From assembly GCF_001653715.1 (NCBI RefSeq), contig NZ_LWHQ01000015.1:138689-202688 (forward strand): a DNA stretch of 64,000 nt. The letters are read 5' to 3'. Origin of the DNA: Methylobacterium platani (GTDB taxonomy: Bacteria > Pseudomonadota > Alphaproteobacteria > Rhizobiales > Beijerinckiaceae). Below are positions 42,076 through 49,686 of the stretch, in pieces (position 1 is the stretch's first letter; every line of letters starts with the position of its first letter). The notes below the pieces were generated by a model that saw only the letters and a list, made by a program, of their open reading frames with translations, was not told the origin of the DNA and did not search any database. Both the position numbers and the translations under genes were made by a program.

Positions 42076-43398
42076 ATGACGCCAGACCCGATCGAGGACA
42101 CGCCGATCCCCGCGCCGCGCCGGCCGCTGGGCGCCCGGCTCGGCCGGGTCCGCGGCCGGGCCGGCCTGACCGCCGCCGGGGCGGCCCTGCTGCTGCTCGT
42201 CGGCGCCGGCAACGGCCTGCTGCTCGCCTGGCAGAGCACGGTTCAGCACCGCATCACCCACACGCTCTCGGTCGACCGGATCCTGATGCAGGTCCTGGCC
42301 GACCTCCTCGACAGCGAGACCGGGCAGCGCGGCTACCTGCTGACCGGCGACCCGGCCTTCCTGGTGCCCTACACCGCCGGCCAGGCCCGCATCGCCGCGG
42401 AATTGCCGCTTCTGGAGACGGAGCTGGGCCGCTCCCCGGATCAGGCCGCCCGCCTCGCCGCCCTGCGCCCGGCGATCACCCGCAAGTTCGCCGAGCTCGA
42501 CCGCACGCTCGCCCTCGACCGCGCCGGCGACCGCGACGGCGCCCTCGCCCTGGTGCGGGCCGGCGAGGGCAAGACCGAGATGGACCAGATCCGCCGGATC
42601 ATCGAGACGATGCGGGGCCAGGAGGACGACCTGCTGATGGGCTACCAGCAGCACGCCCACCGGATCGAATCCATGGTCGGCATCGGCAGCATCGTGTCGA
42701 TCGGCATCATGGCGCTGCTCGCGGTCCTGGCCCTGCGCGAGGCCGGCCGGCGGGCGGCCCTGTCGCGCTTCCTGCCGGCGGAGCTCACGCCGCTCCTCGA
42801 GCGCGGCGGCAGCCTCGACCAGGGCGGCGGCCTGCGCCTCGGCGAGCGGCGGCACGCGGCGATCGCCTTCGTCGACATGCGCGGCTCGACCGCCATCGCC
42901 GAGCGGGCCGATCCGGAGACGGTGGCGATCCTGGTCACGGGCTTCCGCCGCTGCGTCGCCCAGGCCGCCCGGGAGAACGCGGGGGTGATCGACAAGTTTA
43001 TGGGCGACGGCGCCCTGGTGGTGTTCGGCGTGCCGGAGGCGCGGGCGGATGCCGCCGCCCAGGCGCTGGCCTTCGCGAGCCGGCTCGAGGCCCTGGTGGC
43101 GGAGTGGAATGCCGGCACGGGCGAAGCCCCGGTGCGGATCGGCATCGGAGTCCATTGCGGCGAGGTGTTCGTCGGCGTAGTCGGCGACGACGACCGGCTC
43201 GAGTTCACGGTGCTCGGCGACGCGGTCAACGTCGCCGCCCGGATCGAGCAGGCGACCAAGACCTTCGGGGCGACCACCCTGGTGTCGCAGGCCGCGCTCG
43301 ACGCGGCCCGGGTCACGGGCGCGGAGTGGCGCGAGGTCAGCCGCCAGGCCCTGCGCGGCCGGCAGGAAGCGTTCCCGATCTACGGCCGTGCGGCGTGA
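42076..43398 (+). CDS. CHASE3-domain class III adenylate/guanylate cyclase
   Basis: This 440-residue membrane cyclase has helix 1 at about residues 28-50 and a CHASE3 periplasmic sensor (about 50-195, including DLLDSETGQRGYLLTGDPAF, which is diagnostic). Helix 2 is at about 205-225 (IGSIVSIGIMALLAVLALRE). The catalytic domain, about 260-435, has the metal-binding Asp residues in FVDMRGSTAIAER and FMGDGALVVFG, and LEFTVLGDAVNVAARIE with the transition-state Asn/Arg region. Product (cAMP or cGMP) is not decided by sight. The ATG at 42076 removes 26 upstream residues with no clear role. It lies divergent to the GAF/PAS kinase. Confidence 0.85.
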   Translation: MTPDPIEDTPIPAPRRPLGARLGRVRGRAGLTAAGAALLLLVGAGNGLLLAWQSTVQHRITHTLSVDRILMQVLADLLDSETGQRGYLLTGDPAFLVPYTAGQARIAAELPLLETELGRSPDQAARLAALRPAITRKFAELDRTLALDRAGDRDGALALVRAGEGKTEMDQIRRIIETMRGQEDDLLMGYQQHAHRIESMVGIGSIVSIGIMALLAVLALREAGRRAALSRFLPAELTPLLERGGSLDQGGGLRLGERRHAAIAFVDMRGSTAIAERADPETVAILVTGFRRCVAQAARENAGVIDKFMGDGALVVFGVPEARADAAAQALAFASRLEALVAEWNAGTGEAPVRIGIGVHCGEVFVGVVGDDDRLEFTVLGDAVNVAARIEQATKTFGATTLVSQAALDAARVTGAEWREVSRQALRGRQEAFPIYGRAA

Positions 43399-43438
43399 AA
43401 CCGGTGCGGGACGGGGTAGCGGTCCCGGCCAGCCTCTG

Positions 43439-43672
43439 CTATCGCAGCCGCCCCGGGCGGGTCGGCTCGAACACGATCCGGCGATGGAAGGCGCACCAGC
43501 TCTTTCCGTCCTGCACCGGCGCGCCGCAGCAGACCGCACGGTCGTTCGGCTCGCCGATGATGAACTTGCATACGAAGGCGCCCGATTGGGCGAACGGAAC
43601 CCGGAGACTCGGAGAGGGCTCCTCGACGGCGTCTGCGGTCACGATATGCGACATGCGCACGAGCTGGTTCAT
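43439..43672 (-). CDS. Small protein with GcrA-like C-terminal Cys/His motif
   Basis: This 77-residue protein has a second half (CKFIIGEPNDRAVCCGAPVQ, then CAFHRRIVFEPTRP) that resembles the end of the alphaproteobacterial cell-cycle regulator GcrA (CRWPIGDP... YCAYH... AYQP). The N-terminal DNA-binding helix-turn-helix of GcrA is absent. The arrangement of three to four Cys and a His suggests a small zinc knuckle. The start is uncertain: ATG 43670-43672 or the nearer ATG 43652-43654. It converges on the cyclase gene with a 40-bp gap. Its function is unknown. Confidence 0.5.
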   Translation of the reverse strand: MNQLVRMSHIVTADAVEEPSPSLRVPFAQSGAFVCKFIIGEPNDRAVCCGAPVQDGKSWCAFHRRIVFEPTRPGRLR

Positions 43673-44001
43673 CGGGTACTGACTCGCTGGCCTTCCGTCA
43701 CCCTCGACCAGAAGGGCACCGGGCCGGTTCGTTGCGGGCGGATCCGCCGCCGGACGAGCGCCGAGGGATCCGCACCTCTGGGACCCGCTCCCCGTGCGAC
43801 CCGAACGTTCGAGTCGCAAGGGCAGCGGAGATCGATCGAATTTGGGGTTGCGTCACGCAGAACGCAAGCCCCTTAGGCATTTACACCGGGTTTTCGACAG
43901 CCGGAGCGGCTCCGCGGCGGCCCGCGCGGGACCGGGCGCCGTCATCGACTTGCCATCCGGGCGCCCTATCCTTGGGAACGCGCCGCTTCAGCGAGTCCCC
44001 G
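43673..44001. other. 329-bp divergent region between GcrA-like gene and pit
   Basis: This gap contains the likely promoters of the divergent small gene and pit. A moderately AT-rich stretch lies at 43840-43905. I recognise no Pho box, repeat or extra gene. Confidence 0.4.
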
Positions 44002-45642
44002 ATGTCCGATGCCGCCCTCGCCCCCGCCCGCCCCGGCGCGACGCATGGTCACGGCCGTCCCCGGCTCGACCACGGCTTGCACCCGGCGGCCACGATGGGG
44101 TTCCTGGCGGTGCTGGCCGCGGGCCTCGCCTATGCGGGCTACAACCTCGTCGTCGACATGCAGCGGGCGGGCCAGCCGCCGCTGGCGGTCGGCGCCTTCG
44201 CGCTGCTCGGCCTCGCCCTGCTGATCGCGCTGGCCTTCGAGTTCGTGAACGGCTTCCACGACACCGCCAACGCGGTGGCGACGGTGATCTACACCCACGC
44301 GATGCCGCCGCTCGTCGCGGTGATCTGGTCCGGCGCCTTCAACTTCCTCGGCGTCATGGCCTCGACCGGGGCGGTGGCCTACAGCGTCGTGACGCTGCTG
44401 CCGGTGGAGCTGATCCTGCAGGTGGGCTCCGGCGCCGGCTACGCGATGATCTTCGCGCTGCTGCTCGCCGCCATCGTGTGGAACCTCGGCACCTGGGCGC
44501 TCGGCCTGCCGAACTCGTCCTCGCACGCGCTGATCGGCTCGGTGATCGGCGTCGGCCTCGCCAATCAGCTGATGGCGCCGGGCCGCGACGCCTCGGGCGT
44601 CGCCTGGGGGCAGGCCCTGAGCGTGCTCGAGTCGCTCCTGTTCAGCCCCCTCGTCGGCTTCGTCTGCGCCGCGGGCCTGCTCGTCGCGCTCAAGCGCCTG
44701 GTGCGCCGGCCCGAGCTCTACCGGGCGCCCGAGGGCGAGGCGCCGCCGCCGCTCTGGATCCGCGGCCTCCTGATCCTGACCTGCACCGGCGTGTCCTTCG
44801 CGCATGGCGGCAACGACGGCCAGAAGGGCATGGGGCTGATCATGCTGATCCTGATCGGCGCCGCCCCGACCGCCTACGCGCTCAACCGCACCATGCCGGA
44901 TTCGAGCACGCCGGCCTTCGTGCAGGGCTCGCAGGCGGCGAGCCGGGTGTTTCGCGACCATGCCGGTCAGGCCGCGGTGCCGGCGGCGGGCCCCGCCCGC
45001 GACCGGATCGGCGCGGCGCTGAAGGCGGAGGCGCCCGCCAAGGCCCTCGCGGCGCCGGAGGCCCAGGCGGCCCTCGCGGGCCTCGCCGACGACATCGCCG
45101 CGCAGGTGCAGAACTACGGCGCGATCCGGCACGTGCCGGCGGAGGCGACGCAGAACCTGCGCACCGACATGTACCTCGCCGGCGACGCGGTGCGCCTGCT
45201 CACCGGCGAGCACTCGCCCTTCAGCGACCCGGAGAAGACGACCCTCGGCGACTACCGGCGCACCCTCGACGACGGCACCCGCTACATCCCGACCTGGGTC
45301 AAGGTCGTGGTCGCCCTGGCGCTCGGGCTCGGCACCATGGTCGGCTGGAAGCGGATCGTCGTCACGGTCGGCGAGCGGATCGGCAAGCAGCACCTCACCT
45401 ACGCGCAAGGCGCGTCGGCCGAGGCCGTCGCCGCCGGCACGATCGGGCTCGCCGAGGCCTACGGCCTGCCGGTCTCGACCACCCACATCCTGTCGAGCGG
45501 CGTCGCCGGCACGATGTGGGCCAACGGCACCGGCCTGCAGATGGCGACGGTGCGCAACCTGGCCCTCGCCTGGATCCTGACCCTGCCGGCGGCGATCACG
45601 CTGGCGGGGGTGCTGTACTGGGCGTTGCGGCAGGTGTTCTGA
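44002..45642 (+). CDS. pit: Inorganic phosphate transporter, Pit family
   Basis: This 546-residue low-affinity phosphate (metal-phosphate) proton symporter carries both PitA signature repeats: VNGFHDTANAVATVIYTHAM in the N-terminal half with LPNSSSHALIGSVIGVGLAN, and FAHGGNDGQKGMGLIML with LPVSTTHILSSGVAGTMWA later. Between them, about residues 300-425, lies a long hydrophilic insertion (DSSTPAFVQGSQAASRVFRD and following), common in PitA-type proteins. The first 30 residues are His/Pro/Arg-rich and cytoplasmic. The start is ATG 44002. Confidence 0.88.
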   Translation: MSDAALAPARPGATHGHGRPRLDHGLHPAATMGFLAVLAAGLAYAGYNLVVDMQRAGQPPLAVGAFALLGLALLIALAFEFVNGFHDTANAVATVIYTHAMPPLVAVIWSGAFNFLGVMASTGAVAYSVVTLLPVELILQVGSGAGYAMIFALLLAAIVWNLGTWALGLPNSSSHALIGSVIGVGLANQLMAPGRDASGVAWGQALSVLESLLFSPLVGFVCAAGLLVALKRLVRRPELYRAPEGEAPPPLWIRGLLILTCTGVSFAHGGNDGQKGMGLIMLILIGAAPTAYALNRTMPDSSTPAFVQGSQAASRVFRDHAGQAAVPAAGPARDRIGAALKAEAPAKALAAPEAQAALAGLADDIAAQVQNYGAIRHVPAEATQNLRTDMYLAGDAVRLLTGEHSPFSDPEKTTLGDYRRTLDDGTRYIPTWVKVVVALALGLGTMVGWKRIVVTVGERIGKQHLTYAQGASAEAVAAGTIGLAEAYGLPVSTTHILSSGVAGTMWANGTGLQMATVRNLALAWILTLPAAITLAGVLYWALRQVF

Positions 45643-45653
45643 GGCAGATGTCC

Positions 45654-45671
45654 TGAGGCGATCCAGCCTCA
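45654..45671. terminator. Small bidirectional hairpin between pit and Abi-like gene
   Basis: TGAGGC and GCCTCA form a 6-bp stem with a 6-nt loop between two convergent genes, overlapping the Abi-like stop codon. There is no T-tract, so it is weak as a terminator. Confidence 0.3.
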
Positions 45672-46292
45672 CGGCCGTGCGTGCCACACCATCCTGAAGT
45701 TGCTGTGCGCCTCGGCGAAGGCGTGGGTGCCCGGGCAGAGAGCGGCGACGATGCGCTGGAGATCGCGGTAACGCTGCTCGAGCGGGAGATGGAAGATCGG
45801 CTCGTGATGGGCAATCCGGTTGCGAAGCGTCAGCATCTCGTCGCAGATTCCCCAAGCCGCCGGCCTGTCGAGCACGCGGTCGTGGGGAAAAATCTGCGCC
45901 AGATTCCGGCGCCAGACATGGGCGATCTCGTAGTGCTTCGAGAGTTGCGACACCCAAAACCCGGCAGAGAGGTCGGGAACGATCGCGGGCAACGACGCCG
46001 GCGCCCTGCATCGAAGCCGCTCCTGACGATCCCGGGCCTGACTCAACCGCTCCTTGTCGATTCTGGCGAGCTGTCGCCCGAGGCCGGCTGCATCGTATGG
46101 CCAGGATCCGCCGTATCGATGTATCAAGAACTCATTGATTCGATTTCGTAGACAAATTTCCCAAGCCTGCAAATATGTATAAAATTCCTTCGAGAGTTGA
46201 GAATTCCACCCATACAAACTGAGCGCCCGTGCACGATCGCTCTCCGTCTCGGCCAGGTATCGATTGAAGCGCGGCCTGCTCAACGACACCAT
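45669..46292 (-). CDS. Abi-like HEPN-domain protein (putative phage-defence)
   Basis: This protein of about 207 residues resembles the Abi_2/AbiD-AbiF group. The N-terminus SRPRFNRYLAETESDRARAL with LYGWNSQLSKEFYTYLQAWE and ICLRNRINEFLIHRYG is typical. The HEPN RNase motif R-x4-H is present as RNRIAH (Arg157-His162) in LTLRNRIAHHEPIF. Abi proteins cause abortive infection, killing or arresting phage-infected cells by RNA cleavage. The 5' part is AT-rich (22 of 60 bases GC at 46141-46200), far below its surroundings, which suggests recent transfer. The start could be ATG 46290-46292 or 46335-46337. No antitoxin partner is seen. Confidence 0.7.
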   Translation of the reverse strand: MVSLSRPRFNRYLAETESDRARALSLYGWNSQLSKEFYTYLQAWEICLRNRINEFLIHRYGGSWPYDAAGLGRQLARIDKERLSQARDRQERLRCRAPASLPAIVPDLSAGFWVSQLSKHYEIAHVWRRNLAQIFPHDRVLDRPAAWGICDEMLTLRNRIAHHEPIFHLPLEQRYRDLQRIVAALCPGTHAFAEAHSNFRMVWHARP

Positions 46293-46620
46293 GCATTGAT
46301 TCTTCAGGTGTTCGTCTCTCCAGAATGTGTGTTGCATGCCGCGCGGCCTCGAACTATAAGATGCATGTGAGCCTGAGGAAACGGTCACTGCGCCGTCGGT
46401 GCACACCCCCCCGGGACGCGATCATCTTTTTCTGAAGGGGCGGGGGCGGATTCGCGAGAGTTCGCCCCTTGCTCTTCGCCGCATCTTTCTTGCATGTGAA
46501 ATGACGTAGCGGCAAGTGCGCGCTCCCCGGAAATCCGCTATTGGCGCCGGGCTGGCAACCCGCCCCCCGCCGGTGTAACCGCCCCGGGCGGGCGTGTTCG
46601 TCCCGCGCCAGGGACCCGCC
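46293..46620. other. 328-bp divergent region, left half AT-rich
   Basis: This is the spacer between the Abi-like gene (leftward) and the epimerase (rightward). The left half keeps the lower GC of the Abi-like gene; the right half returns to high GC around 46420. The compositional step may mark one edge of the acquired segment. No att-like repeat or gene was seen. Confidence 0.4.
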
Positions 46621-47634
46621 ATGCGCTTCCTCGTGACAGGCACGGCCGGCTTCATCGGCTTCCACCTCGCCCGGCGCCTGCTCCGGGCCGGCCACGAGGT
46701 GGTGGGGGTCGACGGGCTGACCGACTACTACGACGTCGCCCTGAAGCGGGCCCGGCTGGCGCAGCTCGCGGCCCTGCCGGGTTTCGCGTCGCACGAATTC
46801 CTGCTGGAGGAGCCCGGCGCCTTCCTGGCGCTGATGGCCGCGACGCGCCCCGAGGTGGTGGTGCATCTCGCGGCGCAGGCCGGGGTGCGATACAGCCTGG
46901 AGCATCCGGAGGCCTACGTCTCGGGCAACGTGGTCGGGACCTTCCAGGTCCTGGAGGGCTGCCGCGCGCATCCGGTGCGCCACCTGCTCTTCGCCTCGAC
47001 CTCCTCGGCCTATGGCGGCAACCGGACCGTGCCGTTCCGCGAGACCGACCGGGCGGTCTGGCCGCTCACCATCTACGCCGCCTCGAAGCTCGCCGGCGAG
47101 GCGATGGCGCATTCCTACGCCCACCTGTGGACGATCCCCACCACCGCATTCCGGTTCTTCACCGTCTACGGGCCGTGGGGCCGGCCCGACATGGCGCTGT
47201 TCCTGTTCACCCGGAAGATCCTGGCCGGCGAGCCGATCGAGGTCTACGACCACGGCCGCGCCGTGCGCGACTTCACCTATATCGACGACCTCGTCGAGAG
47301 CATCGGCCGGCTGATCGACGTCCCCCCTCCCCTGCCCGGGGCGAGCCCGGTCTCGGCCGCCGACACCCTGAGCCCGGTCGCGCCCTACCGGATGGTCAAT
47401 ATCGGCGGCGGCCGGCCGGTGAGCGTGGCGGCGATGCTCGATGCCCTGGAGGCGGCGCTCGGCGCCCGGGCCGTGCGTCACCTGCGCGACCTGCCGCCCG
47501 GCGACGTCGAGCGGACGGAAGCCGGCACCGACCTCCTGCGCGACCTCGTCGGCTACGCCCCGGCGACGCCGCTCGAGACCGGCATCCCGGCCTTCGTCGC
47601 CTGGTACCGGGAGCATTACCGCACGCCCGCGTGA
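46621..47634 (+). CDS. NAD-dependent epimerase, UDP-glucuronate 4-epimerase type
   Basis: This 337-residue extended SDR has the NAD site VTGTAGFIGFHLARRLL, GVDGLTDYYDVALKRARL (typical of UDP-glucuronate 4-epimerases), VHLAAQAGVRYSLEHPEAYV, the catalytic Ser/Thr in FASTSSAYGGN, the YAASK pair, and RFFTVYGPWGRPDMALFLFT, which strongly matches that group. It should supply UDP-galacturonate for surface polysaccharide. The ATG at 46621 fits the family start. It stands alone among regulatory and transport genes; no glycosyltransferase is nearby. Confidence 0.85.
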   Translation: MRFLVTGTAGFIGFHLARRLLRAGHEVVGVDGLTDYYDVALKRARLAQLAALPGFASHEFLLEEPGAFLALMAATRPEVVVHLAAQAGVRYSLEHPEAYVSGNVVGTFQVLEGCRAHPVRHLLFASTSSAYGGNRTVPFRETDRAVWPLTIYAASKLAGEAMAHSYAHLWTIPTTAFRFFTVYGPWGRPDMALFLFTRKILAGEPIEVYDHGRAVRDFTYIDDLVESIGRLIDVPPPLPGASPVSAADTLSPVAPYRMVNIGGGRPVSVAAMLDALEAALGARAVRHLRDLPPGDVERTEAGTDLLRDLVGYAPATPLETGIPAFVAWYREHYRTPA

Positions 47635-47677
47635 TCCCCCGCTTGTCACGGGGCCCGCGACAGTGCTCAATCCCGCC

Positions 47678-48931
47678 ATGCCCCGCAGCCTCGATCCCGA
47701 GACCGTGCCCGCCCCCGGCGCGGCGCCGCGCCAGACCCGGCGCTACGCCCAGAAGCGCGACGCGATCCTCCACGCCGCCGCCGCCCTGATCAACGAGGCC
47801 GGCGTGAAGGGCACGACGCTTGCCGACGTCGCCCGCAGCGTCGGGCTGATGACGAACAGCGTGACCTACTACTACCGCCGCAAGGAGGACCTGGCGGCGG
47901 CCTGCTTCCTGCACACGATCGGAGTGCTCGACGGGCTCGTCGCCCGCGCCGAGGGGGCGCCCGACGGCCCGGCCCGGCTCGCCCGCCTCCTCGACCTCGT
48001 GGTCGCCCACCGGGCCGCGATGGCGGCCGGCGAGGAGCCGGACATCGCCGTGCTCAACGACGTGCGGGCGCTGCCCGCCCCCCAGGCCGAGAGCGTGTTC
48101 TCCGCCTACAACGCCCTGTTCCGCCGCCTGCGCGGATGGTTCGACGAGGACGGGCTCGACCGGGCCGACCGCAACGCCCGCACCCACCTGCTGCTCTCGG
48201 TGATGCACTCGACCCGGCTGTGGATCCACCGCTACGAGCCGCGGGACTACGCGAAGGCCGGCGCCCGGATGGCCGACCTCCTCACCCGCGGCATGGCGGC
48301 CCCGGGCTCGGGCTGGCGGCCCGGCCTCCTGCCCGAGACCGCGCCGCCGGAGGAGAGCGAGGTCTCGCCGGAGGCGTTTCTTCGCGCCGCCACCATCCTG
48401 ATCAACCAGCAGGGCTATCGCGGCGCCTCGGTGGAGAAGATCTCGGGCCTCCTCAAGGTCACCAAGGGCTCGTTCTACCACCACAACGACAACAAGGACG
48501 ACCTCGTCGCCAATTGCTTCTCGCGCAGCTTCGCGCAGATCCGGGCGGTGCAGGACGCGGCGGATGCCGGCGGCGGCAGCGGCTGGGACCGGATCTGCAC
48601 CGCCTCCGCCACGCTGGTGCGCAGCCAGCTCGGCCCCGGCGGCCCCTTGCTGCGCGTCACCGCCTTCAGCGCCCTGCCGGAGGCCCTGCGCACCGAGACC
48701 CGGCGCACCATGAACCGCCTGACCGAGCGCTTCGGCCTCTGCCTCGTCGACGGCATGGTCGACGGCTCGGTGCGCCCGCTCGATGCGGGGATCGCCGCGC
48801 AGTTGGTGTCGAGCATGGTGAATGCGGCGGCCGAGCTGCCGGCCTGGGTGCCGGGGGTGACGCCGGACAACGCGGCGGAGCTGTATGCGCGGCCGCTGTT
48901 CCTCGGGCTGTTCGCGCCCGCGGCGCGGTAA
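47678..48931 (+). CDS. Fused tandem TetR-family regulator
   Basis: This 417-residue protein contains two complete TetR/AcrR units. Unit 1 has its helix-turn-helix at about 28-75 (KGTTLADVARSVGLMTNSVTYYYRRKEDLAAACF), and unit 2 at about 230-285 (RGASVEKISGLLKVTKGSFYHHNDNKDDLVANCF). Each is followed by a helical ligand-type domain. TetR proteins are usually about 200 residues and dimeric; this fusion could bind DNA as an internal pseudo-dimer or span two operators. The ATG at 47678 was chosen; GTG 47663 is in frame. It is convergent with cytochrome b561, 12 bp apart. The target is unknown. Confidence 0.82.
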   Translation: MPRSLDPETVPAPGAAPRQTRRYAQKRDAILHAAAALINEAGVKGTTLADVARSVGLMTNSVTYYYRRKEDLAAACFLHTIGVLDGLVARAEGAPDGPARLARLLDLVVAHRAAMAAGEEPDIAVLNDVRALPAPQAESVFSAYNALFRRLRGWFDEDGLDRADRNARTHLLLSVMHSTRLWIHRYEPRDYAKAGARMADLLTRGMAAPGSGWRPGLLPETAPPEESEVSPEAFLRAATILINQQGYRGASVEKISGLLKVTKGSFYHHNDNKDDLVANCFSRSFAQIRAVQDAADAGGGSGWDRICTASATLVRSQLGPGGPLLRVTAFSALPEALRTETRRTMNRLTERFGLCLVDGMVDGSVRPLDAGIAAQLVSSMVNAAAELPAWVPGVTPDNAAELYARPLFLGLFAPAAR

Positions 48932-48943
48932 GCGCAGCCCCCC

Positions 48944-49501
48944 TCACCCCGCCTGCCGCGGCCACATCCGCCCCATCACCTCGTCGCGCCGGATCCAGGC
49001 GTGCCAGGCGACCGCGAGGACGTGGAGGCCGAGCACGATCCCGACCGCCCAGGCGATCCAGTAATGGGCGGCGTACCCCGTCAGCGACAGCGCCTTGTCG
49101 ACCGGCACGAGGCGCGGGAACGAGAACACCCCGAACCACGGCAGGCCGTAGCCCCCCGCCGCCGAGTAGACGTAGCCGCTCACCGGCAGGAGCAGCATCA
49201 GGGCGTAGAGGCTCCAATGCGCCGCCTTCGCCGCCAGATGGGCGGAGCGGGAGGGCGGGGCGCGGTAGGCCGGCTCGCCGGCGATCAGCCGCCACACGAA
49301 CCGCAGCGGCAGGAGCAGCAGCACGGTCAGGCCGATCGACTTGTGGATGTCGAGGATCTCGCGCCGCGGCGAGGTGCCGGGCACCTGCCAGGCGGCAGAG
49401 ATGCCCAGGACCAGCGCCGCCAGGATCAGGGCCGCCATCAGCCAGTGGAAGCCGCGCTGCGCGCGGTCGTAATGGTAAGGTTCGCCGGTCCGGGCCATCA
49501 T
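48944..49501 (-). CDS. Cytochrome b561
   Basis: This 185-residue di-haem membrane cytochrome of the bacterial b561 type has four hydrophobic helices, with haem-ligating His residues visible in QRGFHWLMAALIL, DIHKSIGLTVLLLLPLRFVW, AAHWSLYALMLLLPVSGYVY and YAAHYWIAWAVGIVLGLHVLAV. It transfers electrons in the inner membrane, perhaps from quinol to superoxide or other acceptors. The start ATGATG at 49496-49501 leaves two possible Met. It is not in an operon. Confidence 0.88.
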   Translation of the reverse strand: MMARTGEPYHYDRAQRGFHWLMAALILAALVLGISAAWQVPGTSPRREILDIHKSIGLTVLLLLPLRFVWRLIAGEPAYRAPPSRSAHLAAKAAHWSLYALMLLLPVSGYVYSAAGGYGLPWFGVFSFPRLVPVDKALSLTGYAAHYWIAWAVGIVLGLHVLAVAWHAWIRRDEVMGRMWPRQAG

Positions 49502-49686
49502 GCGCGTCCATCGTCACAGGTCGGCCGAGCTTTTACGGCGGATCGGGGCGCGAGCGCGGCGGGTTCGTTTCGCAACCGTGGCCGGTCGAGGATCGCGCCC
49601 GGTTGCAACGCCCTGTCCCGCGGGACATATCAGGAACGCTTGACGGAGGCCGGCGCGCGGCCTCGACCCCGGGAGACACGCCGCCG

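Noticed and set aside
41604..42239. Minus-strand frame in the divergent region between the kinase and the cyclase
   Set aside because: Arg/Pro/Ala-rich product with no motif; overlaps both gene starts and has typical shadow composition.
49500..49686. N-terminal extension of radA reaching back past cytochrome b561
   Set aside because: Upstream residues are low complexity; the zinc finger and family start fit the ATG at 49687.
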